Below are positions 8,510 through 19,948 of a stretch of 24,018 bases of DNA, one piece after another. Each line of letters opens with the position of its first letter. Position 1 is the first letter of the stretch. The stretch lies in NCBI GenBank assembly GCA_002803225.1, contig NXFV01001928.1, positions 1 to 24,018 of the forward strand. The letters are read 5' to 3'. This DNA comes from Gamarada debralockiae (lineage: Eukaryota > Ascomycota > Leotiomycetes > Helotiales > Hyphodiscaceae). The notes beneath the pieces are model-generated. The model did no database searches. It worked only from the letters and a program-made list of their open reading frames with translations, and had not been told where the DNA came from. Position numbers and translations under genes: made by a program.

Positions 8510-10395
8510 ATGGAGAACGCACCTTCCGATAATATAGACCTCTTTTTCTCAATAAGCTGTTATAACTTCCCGTCTCAACCGGGACCCGTCACTAATTACG
8601 AAAGTCACATCCGCGTTCTGTACTGTCGGAGGCCTTTGTGCAACCACCACCATTTTCCTGCCTTTCGCAGTTTTTGTCAAAACTGCCGGACAGACCTTCA
8701 GTCTCCCGAATCGAGATTCGAAGTAGCTTTGTCAAGCAACAGGACTCTTTGGTTCCGAATCAAAGCTCTTGCAATCGCGATCCTTTGTTTTTGATCCCCT
8801 GACAGAACAACAGCTTTCACTCCTACAGCTGTATCCGTATCCTTCTGGGAGTGATGAAATGAAGTCGTGTATCTCGGCGTCGCTGCATACTTCGTGAGGC
8901 ACTTCATCTGAAGTTTCACTCTCATCTACGCCGGGCAAAATGTTTTCGCGAATCGATCCTTCAAATAGTGACAGCTCTTGTGCGACAAGGGATATTGATT
9001 TTCGATCCTGGCTTAACTAAATGTTGTTGATATCGTCCCGTGGTAAGAATTGCACCTTCCTGTACTTGGTAAAATCTCTCCAGTAAAGAAATGATGCTTG
9101 TTTTCCGCACCCAGAGGGACCCACAATGGCAGCAAATTTGCCCCTCTCAATCACCATGTTCAGGACCTTCTGCACCGGGATATCTCGAGTGGGTTATTGA
9201 AATCATGTTCTTTGGCTCAATCCTGAGTCCTTGCTTTCCGTCCCTTCTCATTCCCTTCTAACTGATCCAAATCAAGCGAGGAAGTTCTGCTCTCAGGCTC
9301 TTCTAGGGTTCTCATACTTTGGATACGTTTTACAGCAGCCAAAGCTTGTGCAACGTCGCGTCCAAACCTTAAAGATTGGCCAACACTTGTACTTCCTTAA
9401 ACAACCGCCAAATATACGACCAAGTAGTTGAACGGCGTATACTCGTGGCTGTCGAGAAGTTGGCCGCCATACCATAGCACAAAAGCCATATACAGTAAGG
9501 AAATACTGTCGCTCATCGCGAAAACTAGAGTCGGGAATTTCGCCTTGTTGAAAGCTTTCTTGGTGAGATTTTGCAAGAAAATCTCGTATCAACCGTAGAT
9601 CTCGGATTCCAGAGTGAGCGAAGAGACTGTCCGACACGCACCGATAGATTCTGTCGCGAACTTTGAGTTTTCGGCATATACCTCGTGGTGCATCTTCTCA
9701 AATTGTGTTTCATACCGAATTCGGAAGAACGATGCTGCCAGAATGTTGGCCATTGCGGAACAAATGGTGAATAGAGTAAGCTTCCGTTCGAAATAGAAAG
9801 ACATTGCGATACGCCTCACTATGTTGAAGATTGAAATGAGTATGATTGCTATGTTGATACCAAGGAGCCGCTGGAGTTATGTTAGATCACTCGCTATCCG
9901 GGCCGTCAAGCCTCCCATCGAGTTCTTCTCTTTGTCGAAGTTTGAGACGGGGTTGGAGAGAATGTTTGGAAATATTCCTGGCGATAAATTGACGTGATTT
10001 TTTGAATATATCAGTGCGCACCTCTTTATGTAAGTCTTATGCAGGAGTAGTACTTAGAAAGGAGATTGTATTGGAGGGCCACCCGAAGACAAAGTAGCTA
10101 ACGCCGACGCCGGCTGCCAGTAGACTAAACATGAGACAGTAAAAGGTTCGTTTGGTCTTGTGGATATTGAACCCAGAAATTAGACAGCGAGATGCGTTTT
10201 GCAAATAGAAATGCATGTAGAGGGAAAGCAGCTGGAACATGGCAGTTAGCCTGAGTTTTTGTATTTAATACGGATACTGTGGTACTTAGAGAGACCTACT
10301 ACCGGCACCTAAAGCGCCAAATAGCATCACGTTACATCATTTCCATTGCGGCCTTTGCTCCCAGAGGAAAAGGCCAAAGCTACCCAGGATGGATT
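8510..10395 (-). pseudogene. ABCB-type multidrug transporter relic: second TMD and NBD only
   Basis: Reading right to left: a linker and TM start (SFGLFLWEQRPQWKW, about 10,340-10,395), TM helices (about 10,040-10,240), GGLTARIASDLT and NIVRRIAMSFYF (about 9,800-9,930), RIRYETQFEKMHHEVYAE and RTVSSLTLE (about 9,600-9,730), FNYLVVYLAVV (about 9,400), Walker A VGPSGCGK (about 9,100-9,120), [16 protein letters not shown] (8,760-8,805), [13 protein letters not shown] (about 8,705-8,745), and a tail ending GLYYRKV. This is the second half of a fungal full-size MDR exporter. It is broken several ways: in-frame stops at 9877-9879, 9589-9591 and 9397-9399, a one-base loss just after the Walker A lysine, catalytic Walker B Glu changed to Lys (8728-8730), signature LSGGQ changed to LSGDQ, and further frameshifts in NBD2. 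The first TMD and NBD are absent. It abuts the PKS relic. Confidence 0.94.
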
Positions 10396-11285
10396 TCGGT
10401 AGTTTGATGCCCGGGCTCTCAGAGGTAGTAGGCGCCAAGGTCCTTCATGTAAGTTGCTTTCTATCTATCCAAGAGATGCGCTGAAATTTCCAGGGCGTCT
10501 TATTTGAGAAAATGAACTACGACCAGTACACCACGGTGATAGAATCAAAAGTCCGAGGTACTTGGAATTTCCACAACGCGCTCAAATCCTAATCATTGGA
10601 TTTCTTCGTCGCTATTTCGTCAGCCACTCGCGCAGTAGGAAACAGAGACCAGGCTGCGTACTCTGCAGCCAATACATTCCTCAATACCTTTGTCCAGTAT
10701 CGCATCAAACTAGGTCTACCAGCCTCAATCGACCTCATTGCTCTTTCCGACGCCGGGTGTCTCGCAGAGAACGCAGACGCTGCTGCCGAAGTCAGTACCT
10801 ACCTTGGAAGCGATACCATATGCAAAGCCGAATTATTGGCATTGCTCGGAGCCGCCATCGATGGTCGACTTGCTCGTACCTGTAACAATCACACGATAAC
10901 GGGTATGCGGATCACATCTCCTGTTCCATTCTGGACAACCGATGCAAAATTCAAACATTTGCGTCTTGCCGAGGAAGCTGCTACTACCGCAGATTCTAGT
11001 GATTAAGCTGGCGCAATTTCTTTAAATGCCGCGCTGAAGGCTGTGCGGTCCCTTGAGAAGGCTCAGATGTAGTGTGCAGGGGCCTGTTGAACAACTGCCC
11101 TCGTGTTGATATTGGAGGCGGAGGATATGGATATGAGCAAGTCTCTCTCCAACTTTGCGCTTGATTCACTAGTTGCGATTGAGGTGCGGAAATATATCAC
11201 TAGAGAGTTGGAAGGCAATTTAGATGTCTTGGAGTTGCTGTCCAGTGGATCAATCGAGACTTTGGCGAAGGCCATTCTAAACAGT
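10390..11285 (+). pseudogene. Highly reducing PKS relic: end of ketoreductase plus ACP
   Basis: The frame reads EVVGAKVLH, a 45-bp intron (10449-10493, gtaagt...ttccag), then GVLFEKMNYDQYTTVIESKV. This continues into a ketoreductase core VAISSATRAVGNRDQAAYSAANTFLNTF and the KR tail. The KR catalytic Tyr (TAC 10659-10661) and following Asn (AAT 10671-10673) are kept. A linker leads to an acyl-carrier domain SNFALDSLVAIEVRKY, with its phosphopantetheine Ser at 11166-11168. HR-PKSs end in KR-ACP, so this is the natural C-terminus with everything upstream missing (KS, AT, DH, MT, ER). Breaks: TAA inside LKS*SLDFF at about 10,590, a stop after DSSD at 11,004-11,006, and a frameshift near 11,090. 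The polyketide product cannot be inferred. The adjacent ABC exporter relic suggests a former secondary-metabolite cluster. Confidence 0.94.
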
Positions 11286-11369
11286 ATAAACCTATTTCCT
11301 TTGCGTCTAAGATCGCTGATTAGTACTGCTCTAAGATCGTTGATTGGTTATAATTTTTAGCCTCAAGTT

Positions 11370-12795
11370 TAAAGTTTACTATTGGCTGAGAAGCTAGCTC
11401 TTGCATTAGTACTTCTAAGCTCCGATTACACGTGAGGAACACTAAAATTGAGAATTGTGATCAACTTAAGTTTATTAATTTATAACTCAGTTAATTTTGA
11501 TCTAATTCTCTTGATTTTAGAATTATAATTATAGCCTCTATTAGCTTTATAAATAGGATCTAGCTTTATATCTCTATAGGTATTATAGTAGGGCGATATA
11601 CAAGTATAAGCGCTTCTTGATTACGCTAGGTATTATACGTGCTCTTAGTAAGGGATAAAACAAGAACGAAAACTAATAATATAAAACGAAGGTCATGTAC
11701 TTGAATATACTATAGAATATACTAAAAAAAAAGAACTATAAGATTATATAAGTATTTAAGTACTACTCTAGCTATAAAGGCTATTTTATACCTAGCTAAC
11801 ATGTGATTATACTAGCTAAGCGAGATTCTTACAATTGTAAGACCTATAAAAACCTTAAAAACAAGGCTATATTAATTTTTCCCTACTATAGTATTATAAT
11901 ACTACTTAATTTAAATTAAAAGATAAGATTATATCTTAAATAGTTTTAATTTTAATATTCCTTGCTTTTAAAGTAAATAAAACTTTTGTATTCCTTTTAC
12001 TGTTTAACTGTTCCTTCAGCTCTATAATAATGCTTTTCCGATAACCTCTTCTTAGTCTTTAATACTTATAGTCTTAAATTATCTCTCTCTCCCTTACTCT
12101 TAGTTATATATTAATCTTATATATTATAATGTATATAGTGTATACGTTTTATTACTAGTTTTTGTCTCTTTCTTTGATTAGTAGCTAAGGTTAGCCTAGT
12201 CCTTTTATAAGAGTAATATTCTATTCTAAAAATTATATATACTATTCTTAACTCTCTTAAATATTATTATTATCTTATTTAATATACTTACCCCTCTAAT
12301 AAGAACTGCTAATATAAATCTTAATACTTTTATTCCTCTTATCTTAAGCTTCCCTTCTTTAGAAAAGGGTTTTTCTTATAGACTATTTAATAAGTTCTTT
12401 ATCTATAAGTTCTTTAGCTTAATTAATATCTTTAAGGTCTTTATAATTAATAGATTTGTCTTTAATGCTACAAGAGGTATAATTACTAGTACAAATAAGA
12501 AGACAGCGGTTATTTAATGTAATTTTACTTAAGAAATATAAATTGACAATATAATAAATAGATAGTTCTTAAAGTAAGATAACTGGCTAGTTTTAGATAG
12601 CTAAGTATTCGTTATAGGTACTTTGATTTTATATAATTTGAGCTTAAAATAATATTAATTCTATTTAAGTATTTATTCCTTTTATTAATAAGTCTAATTT
12701 TATCTTATTATATTTTACTACTCTTACTAATATTTATAAGTATTAAGGGATTAGAAATTAATAGCGCGCCCAAACTATATATATCACTATAGTTA
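11370..12795. other. AT-rich RIP-degraded tract, no recognisable gene
   Basis: Composition changes sharply just after the PKS relic: very high A+T, many TA dinucleotides, and stops in all frames. The change is preceded by a short duplicated word (CTAAGATCG...TGATT at about 11,308 and 11,331). Around 12,431-12,650 one plus-strand frame (FKVFIINRFVFNATRGIIT) is fairly open apart from TAA/TAG codons that could derive from CAA/CAG. It may be an upstream part of the ORF interrupted by the Copia element. No family is recognised. Confidence 0.6.
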
Positions 12796-13099
12796 TCTTT
12801 TGCTAGATATATTACGAAAATTATTTGAATAAACAGAAATATATTTAGGGGCTTTGATACTATTATAAGAGTATACGATAATAGCGCTCTAGATAATCTG
12901 ATAGTTACTAAAAGGACCTTGATTCCTATCTAAGTCCTTATTTAACAAAATAAGTAGTAAGAGAGCTTTTAAACCCCTAGTATTAGATCGTTAATTATAA
13001 TTACTAAAGTATAAGTAAGATAAGCGTTTAGTCAAACAAATACTTTCACGAGAATAATAGACCTCTCTATAGTACTTATAAAGGATATTATTAATTTCG
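12796..13099 (+). pseudogene. Unidentified transposon-like ORF, part before the Copia insertion
   Basis: One plus-strand frame reads SFARYITKII, then IFRGFDTIIRVYDNSALDN, then TFTRIIDLSIVLIKDIINF up to the Copia target site. It is interrupted only by TAA, TAG and TGA codons of the kind RIP makes from CAA, CAG and CGA. The same frame resumes after the element at 20,108 (see that entry). I do not recognise a domain. The protein-like composition and clean junction are the evidence that it was coding. Confidence 0.5.
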
Positions 13100-13253
13100 T
13101 ATTACATACTATAGTTGCAGAGCATGGGAATTAAATTAGGAAGTGTTGTCTGATTTCTCGAAAGGTAAGGGAACGTAAGAGCTATATATATACGGCTCGC
13201 TTAGAGTATATGACTTCCCGCAGCGCTATATAGGAACGCTATACCTTGCGATA
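13100..13253 (-). repeat. Copia 3' LTR
   Basis: This 154-bp LTR is about 90% identical to the partner at 19949-20102. It keeps an unmutated core shared with it, including TACGGCTCGCTTAGAG and GACTTCCCGCAGCGC. It is the 3' LTR because pol reads toward it on the minus strand. Confidence 0.93.
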
Positions 13254-13262
13254 CACCCCTTA
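13254..13262 (-). other. Polypurine tract of the Copia element
   Basis: On the minus strand TAAGGGGTG ends exactly where the 3' LTR starts. This fits a plus-strand priming site and supports minus-strand orientation of the element. Confidence 0.6.
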
Positions 13263-13374
13263 GTTAAGCGATCCGAATAGGAAAAACTTAACTGCCAAGC
13301 TCTGTTATTAATATCAGGAATATTATAGTCGCGTGAGACAAGCTCTAGAGAGTACAATAATAACAATAATAACA

Positions 13375-14475
13375 ATGCCTTTAAAGAAAGGTAAAGCCGC
13401 GTACGTACGTATAGCAGTCGCTTATACTACTTGTAAAGGAAAGAAGATAAGTCCCTTAGGTATTGTTTATAAGCTTATTTTAATAAGTTAAGCTTATCTT
13501 AGTCTATTAACTAGTTCAAACTTCCTTTATAAGCTTAGCTAACTTATTAATTATAGAAAACTACTGCCGCCGCCCCTACCGCCGCCCTTGCCATTGTCCT
13601 TGCCCCCGCTTGCCGTCGCGCCACCGCTACTATTACCCCTATAGCTATTATAACCCCTGCTTATCATCGGGCCGCTGCCTTTATTACGGTCACTACTATT
13701 ATAATAACTCCTACCTATCGTAGTACCGCCGCCCCTCCCGCCGCCGCCCCTATCGCTATCGTTACTACGCCTAGTATACTTACGCGCCTACTAAAGAGTA
13801 GTCTTTGTTAGACTCCTTACCTTAGCTATATTAATAGCGCCTTAGTAGAACACTCTAACAGGGACTACTATAATACTATCTCTGCTAGCACTCGTTACTA
13901 GTATTACTCTTCGGGGTACTTGTGCCGTCTACTCCCTACTATTACTATCGCTCCCGCCCGTCGTTTAGTCGCTACTCTTATAGCAGATAATATATCGGGT
14001 TGTATAAGTTAATCTCCTTACGTACTATTATATTTAGCTAACATAGAAAGCGTTTTACTATACTCCGAGGTATAGTACGCCTTATACTAGAGGAAAGTAA
14101 AAAGAGTATAAGTATTAAAGAGAAAGTAAAGAAGAAGGAGATTAAGAAGAAGAACGAGAAGGAGGAGTTTAGTAAGGAGACTTTACTAGCTCTCCCCGCG
14201 TCCTTAGCCACTTATCGCGAGCGTATCAAGGCGCTTCTTAGAGAGCTAGTAGACCTCTTAGTTATCTAAAGGATTAGAGCTTTGTAACCTATAAATAGTA
14301 GCTTAGGAATATTACCTATACTATTCGAGTTATAGGCTTTATAACCCGTAAGTAGTAGCTTAGGAACGTCGCCCTTACTATTCGAGCTACGGGCTTTGCA
14401 ACCCGGAAGTAGTAGCTTAGGAATATCGCCCTTACTATTACAAAAGAAAAGTCTTTACTCTTAACAAATAAAATA
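13375..14475 (+). pseudogene. Antisense gene-like segment inside Copia, between pol and 3' LTR
   Basis: This segment is on the strand opposite to pol. An A-rich leader of AAC/AAT repeats precedes ATG at 13375-13377 (MPLKKGKAAYVRIAV), a plausible fungal start context. A GC-rich Ala/Pro/Thr-rich stretch (about 13,563-13,990; APTAALAIVLAPACRRA, then LLKSSLC*TPYLSYINSALV) is nearly open. In another frame a charged stretch follows (about 13,990-14,275; KRFTILRGIVRLILEES, then lysine/glutamate-rich coiled-coil-like sequence, then ATYRERIKALLRELVDLL). This runs into three 19-codon tandem repeats. The stops are mostly TAA/TAG, as RIP gives from CAA/CAG. Frame changes may be introns or indels. No family is recognised. 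It could be an antisense accessory ORF of the element or captured DNA. Confidence 0.45.
14279..14445. repeat. Tandem repeat, 57-bp unit, three copies (last one incomplete)
   Basis: Units start near 14279, 14336 and 14393. The shared core is AGTAGTAGCTTAGGAA followed by CCTTACTATTCGAG. The period of 57 is exactly 19 codons and it continues the plus-strand frame of the charged segment (SSSLG...PLLFEL...AL.P), which suggests a protein repeat. Unit differences are mostly transitions. Confidence 0.85.
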
Positions 14476-14509
14476 TAAATAAATATATAAACTCTTACTC
14501 TACTTAATC

Positions 14510-17500
14510 TTCTTAATCTTATTACGAATATCTTAAAGATTTAATAGTACTCTAAAGCTCTCGAACTTCTACCTTAGGAGGTTCTTAGTTAAACTATCTA
14601 TAGGTATATTAGTTATTAATAAGTAAGTAACTTAGAAAACGCCCTTGCTATACTCTTAGCGGAGCTATATATTTTGAATATTAACGTAGTATAGCTTAGT
14701 TAATATTCTTATATTCTCTCCTACTACTAGCTTAATTATTTATTAATTATTACAGAAGATTATCTAAATGTCCTTAAAGTTAAGCTATAACTTATTAAAA
14801 AACCGTCTTAAAGCTATAGTCTCTTTTACTATATACTCTAACGTAAGTAGCTTAGCTTCTATTATAAAGGTTATAACTATATCTTAACGAGCTACTCTCT
14901 ATATAACTAGACCTCCAAATAGTATAATAATATACCCTTAAGATAATTACTTTATTTTAATATTATCTATAAATAATATATTAAAAGCTATTAAAAGCTG
15001 AATTTCGCTTCGTGCAATACTATACTATATCACTAGAAAGTATATAGTAAATAAGTATTAAATCGTCTAATTTACTATAGCGAGGTACTTTATACTTAAG
15101 TTAATTAAGAAGTAAGAGAGCTATATAGCTGCAAAAGTAATATCTAGTCTAATTATAATAGCTATATAAAGTACTAAACTAACCTTCTCCTAATACTCCT
15201 TGACTTAAGTAAAGGTAGCTTATCCCTTGTTTTTCTTAAGCTTATTATATAGTAGTAGAGTACTTAAATACCTCCTACTAACTAAGGAGAAGCGTTTTAC
15301 AACCTTCTTAATATAAGTATTATAAACTAAGGATACTATTTTTATTACTTAATCTCTAATCACTCGAATACTTAAAAACTACTTAATGTCTCCTAGCTCT
15401 TATAGCTAATAAGATCTCTTTATTCTTTTAATAATCTCTTAAGCTAATCTTATATTTGTCTTATAGTAAAGAACTAGAATATCGTCTATATAGAACAAGA
15501 CAAGTACCTTTCGCCGCTTGTCTATAAAAAGACACAATTCTTCTCTACTTAAGGCAAGATTAAGCTTTTAAAGGGTTATTAAGAAGTCTTTGAACTAAAG
15601 AGCTAGCGAGTCCCTAAGTCTATATAGCGCTTGGTCGATCTCCGTAACTATACCGGGAACCTTAAAACCGTCAGGTAAGTAGTAGGCTACTAGTATACTA
15701 CTCTCCCCTTATAAGGCATTAATAAACGCATTAATAATATTAAACTACTTAATCTCTAGATTAAAGTAAGCTACTATAGCTATTACTACTCGAAAGGAAT
15801 AGGCTATAAGTATTACTATGTACGTCAACACGATCGTCTTATCGTTCTACAGATCGCCTCTCACGATAATATATAACTTATATCGTATTAAGTAGCCAAA
15901 TATATCTACCTTATATACAAATACCTATTTTAAGAGGATCAGTTAAGCCTTTGTCTAAGTAATTAGAATCTTACGCTAGTACTTTCGAGCTTCCAAGTTA
16001 CTAATCTCTAGCTTATAGTTAGCCTTAAAGAGAGTGCTGAGAGAATACTTTTCTAAATCTTTCTATTTCTTAAGGGCCTTAGGAAGATCGTTTTAATAAT
16101 ATTATAGTAAATTATCTTTCTACTAATTGTTCGAGCTAAGATAAGGTATTCTTAGTTATAGTTCTAGTAATTTAAAAACATAGTTCTATTAGACAGCTAC
16201 TATAAACACTATAAGTATAGTCCTATAATTATTCCCTTTTTAAAAGCCCTTTAGCTAATTAGACTAGTAGATTTTAAGGAAAGATTCGAGCTAATTAAGT
16301 TAATTATTAAGTTCTAACTCACTTTAAAATAGTATTATAAATACTACTTTTATATTGCCTTAATCGTCTAGATTATAGTCCTAAAGCCTCTTACTCGCCT
16401 AAGACCTTAGTCTATAGATCTTATACTTATACTTATACTTTAGCTTTACTAATATCTTTACTCTAAACACTTTAGCTATAGCTTTACTTACTCTAGTTAT
16501 CGTTATAAAGTACGCTACTCCCGATTCTCCTTATAAAGAGGAAGCTTTAGTGTTAGTAGCTAAAGGTAGGCCCTATAGTTAGCTAAAAGAGTATTACTAT
16601 ATAATTACTTAAGATATAGTCGTGCGCAAGTTCCTCTATAGTAATAGCTCTTCCTAAGCTCTTTAGCTTTAGGCGCTTTGTCCTTAGGTACTTTAACCCT
16701 TACTCTTACTATAAGCGTTAGTATCTCTTACCCTTATATTTACTATACTTATAAGTTCGGGGCTTATACACAAAGACAAAAGTCCTATTAATTAATTAAA
16801 GGAATTAAGGAGATTTAGCTTACCTACTCCTAAGTTCTAGCTTACAGGCAAAGTAGGTAAGGCCTTACCCCCTAGATCCTTAATAGAGCTTTAAATTTAT
16901 ATTGTAAGTTTATTATCGTTATATAATCCTATATTCTTAAGAACTACTCTAATATCTTAAAACTCCTTATACTCTTCCTTAATTAGCTTAATAATATATT
17001 AAGTAATCTTTAGTAGTTAGCCGACTACTTTTTCGAGCTCTAGAATATAGAGGATATCCTTGTCGAATATAATATTACGTAACATAATAACCTTATTAAG
17101 CTAGGGAACTTATATTCTATAGATATTAGATATATAATAACTAATAAGATAGTCTATATACCCCTAGGGTATTACTTTATATGCTCTCTTATATTTTCCC
17201 GCCTCTTAGTCCTTAATTAGTAGGTACACATAAGCTCTATAGACATAAATACTATTCTAATTAGATCTTAGATTAGTAGTAATTAGTATAACGAGCTATA
17301 GATCATACTATTTAAAGTAAGTCCGAAACTAAGTAAGCATTACTTTATCGGGCGTATATATACTATAAGCGTAAGAAGGGCTCTTATTATATAAGTAGAT
17401 CACTATAAGAATATACTTAGGCCACAGCTTCTTAGGCAATTATACTATATTGTGTATTACAATCGACTTAGTAATAACCTTTTGTCCTACTCTCTTAGCT

Positions 17501-18060
17501 ACTCTATTACTCTTATAAGTATATATCAGTAAGAGCTCGAGCTCGATGCCTTCTTCTTAGACCCACTACTTATATATTAAAGTACCCTTAATTACGATCA
17601 CAGAAGTATCCTAGTTATATTTCATCTTATAGATTAATAAGTTATATTAATATTTTACCTATTAATCAAATCGCTTTATACTTCTAAATACCTTTACGCT
17701 ACTCTTGTCTTATAACAGATAACTAAAGAGCTTCCTACTATACTTATCCTTAATTACAAGCACCTAGTTTAAACTATTATAGCCCTCTAGGAAGTCAAAT
17801 AGATCCTATATAATACGAAAGAAGAGTCAGGGGAAGTATCTCTCTAATAGTTACTGTAAGACCACTTGCTTAGTATAAGTAACTACACAATACTAGTACT
17901 TCACTCTAGTAGGCCTATTAATCACAACGTTCTACGCGTTTTTAACAAGTTTCAACAAAGCTTTTAGACTAAGGTACTCTACTCTCTAGTATTACTTCTC
18001 TACTAAATTACTACGGGGTTTAGAATAGTCTCTTAATCTTCGGAATCACTAGTAAAGATA
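14510..18060 (-). pseudogene. Copia pol relic: integrase, reverse transcriptase, RNase H
   Basis: The translation is riddled with TAA/TAG but the domain order is clear. Integrase: DLFDFLEGYNSLN with following VLVIKDKYSRKLFSYLL around 17,700-17,810, and EGIELELL near 17,540, the usual region before the catalytic Glu. RT: VLVLFYIDDILV at about 15,475-15,510, with the catalytic Asp pair at 15481-15486. RNase H: YIAIIIRLDITFA, ARSEIQLLIAFN, IILFGGLVI, EAKLLTLEYIVKETIALRRFF at about 14,830-15,190, then the C-terminal PADGLTK-like end around 14,540-14,600. A gag region would lie between about 18,100 and 19,900, but I could not assign a zinc knuckle there. It is non-functional. Confidence 0.9.
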
Positions 18061-19948
18061 GCGTTCTATCGTAAGGAATATTATAATACTGGTAGTACTA
18101 GTTAGGATTACTAACAGGACGCTCGAGTAAGTAGAAAGAGAGTTATATTCCAAAAAGACTAGATTATATATATACTTTAGTTGCTTAAGTACTACGCTCT
18201 TCTCTTTAGTACTATACTATAATAAGTAGTCTAAACTATTATACTAGACTCCTATAGCCCTAAGTCAAGCTTCCGATATAATATTAATATAGAAACCCTT
18301 TATTACTACTATATTATTAAGGTTTAGATCTTCGGAGTTTAGTCCTTATACTCTATTAAGGATCTTCTTAATTACTTACTTACCTTGTCCTATAATTAGT
18401 AGGCTCAAGAAGCTAGCTTCCACAACTTCATTATACTTAGCTAAAACGAACGAGTCAAGGATAAGTAGGGATTTATTATTCATAAGGTAGATAGCTCTAT
18501 AATTATCTAAAAGCGTACTTACTAAAAGCGGGTATTAGGAGTAATTTAAGATAGCGTAAATCCTTAGCTTATCTATTTAGTTTATAAGTATTAGGTTAAT
18601 AAGAGTAGTATTAATCGAGCTAGGAAACGTTACTCCAGAATTCTCTAATAAAGAGCTCTTTAGTTAAACGCTAGATTATATCTTTGGCTTTAGAGGAATT
18701 ATCTAGCCCTTACTCTCTAGGTTCTTATAAAGCTCCTTATTTGACTTCTAGTATAAGCGAGCAAGCACTACCTCAAGCTTTTCCTTAGAGGGCCTAAAGA
18801 ACTTACACTTTATAAAGCCTGTTACTACTAGTTTAAGCATAGTATAGTCAATTAGCTTCTAGGGGTAACGATCTTACTAGTTTTCCTTATAAGGGTAAGT
18901 ATACTCTTGTACTATCAAAGATAAGCTCATTTCCGCTTCTATACTTCTACCTATCGTTATATAAATTACAAGAACCCCTTTTTAGCTTATACAGACAGAA
19001 TTTTCGTGGATAAGCGCCGTAAACTAATTTCCGTATTACTCTAGTATAAGTATTAGCTTCCTAAGCTCCTCTATTCTAATCAAATTAACGAGCTATTACT
19101 TGCCCTACTCTAGTGTAAGCTTAGCTAAAATAGCGGACAGAAAATCTTTGATCGCTAATATACTACTAACGTCAGGAATATTATACACTTATACTCTAGT
19201 AAGAGCTCAGAACTAGTCTTTATATTATCTCTAAGGGCTTACCCGGCCTTATTTGGCCAGTTCGAGAATATTCCGGTATTCTTACCTAACTGTATTTACT
19301 ATACTTGTGTTTAATAAAGCAAGTTAAGTCTAAAGAGTATATACGATATTCTAAAGAAAGACTCTGTTTTCCTAAACGAGCATGGCCATATATAGTATAA
19401 GAAGCTTCTTATCGATAGTACTATTTACCTAGTTCTATATATATTAATAGCGTATAGCCTAAGCTACCTAGCTCGACTATTTGACTATATAGCTCTTTAA
19501 AGCAAAATTAAACTCCTTCTCTATATCTTTGATCTACATAATACTTAACTTATTAAGTCGAGGCCCTTTCTATTATATAGTCCTATAATTACCTTCCTAT
19601 ACTCTTAGTGCTTACTAGTACTATTCTTCCTGCTTTGTATTTGTGCTTTTAAGGAGTTCGTTAATTATAGGAGGTTCTTCCAGAGATATAGTAATAATAT
19701 AAGAAGTATCTAGAGTACTAGAATTAATTATCGGCTATACGTTTTAGAACGTAGCATAGAAGTTAAGCTATAGAAACTATACTAGCTAGCTTAGTCGGTC
19801 TTTAAGAAGTATATCGATTACAATAAGTAAATCAGTAGTTAAGGTTAATATTTCGAATAAAGTAATTATAAGAACAACGCTCTACGAGCACAGTAGTATA
19901 TTAAATAAAGGTATAGAATAACTATAAGCGGCGAACCGGGCTTATAAC
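18061..19948 (-). pseudogene. Presumed Copia gag/protease and leader region, unreadable
   Basis: By position between the 5' LTR and integrase this should hold the leader, gag and protease. Short minus-strand stretches look protein-like around 19,150-19,380 (LGKQSLSLEYRIYSLD; WPNKAG.ALRDNIKTSSELL). No CCHC knuckle or protease DTG motif could be recognised, so the call rests on position. Confidence 0.5.

Noticed and set aside
9614..9796. Plus-strand open frame across the ABC relic
   Set aside because: It is antisense to well-recognised transporter TMD sequence and shows no domain.
13560..13760. GC-rich island as a recent insertion or foreign DNA
   Set aside because: It is low-complexity CCG/GCC sequence with few CpA sites, so it can simply have resisted RIP; the neighbouring sequence continues the same pattern of stops.
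14279..14445. Regularly spaced repeats resembling a CRISPR array
   Set aside because: The units are contiguous 57-bp tandem copies with no unique spacers, in a eukaryotic transposon.
19930..19948. Primer-binding site next to the 5' LTR (minus strand GTTATAAGCCCGGTTCGC)
   Set aside because: It does not start with TGG or a RIP form of it (TAA) at the expected position, and no tRNA could be matched by eye.
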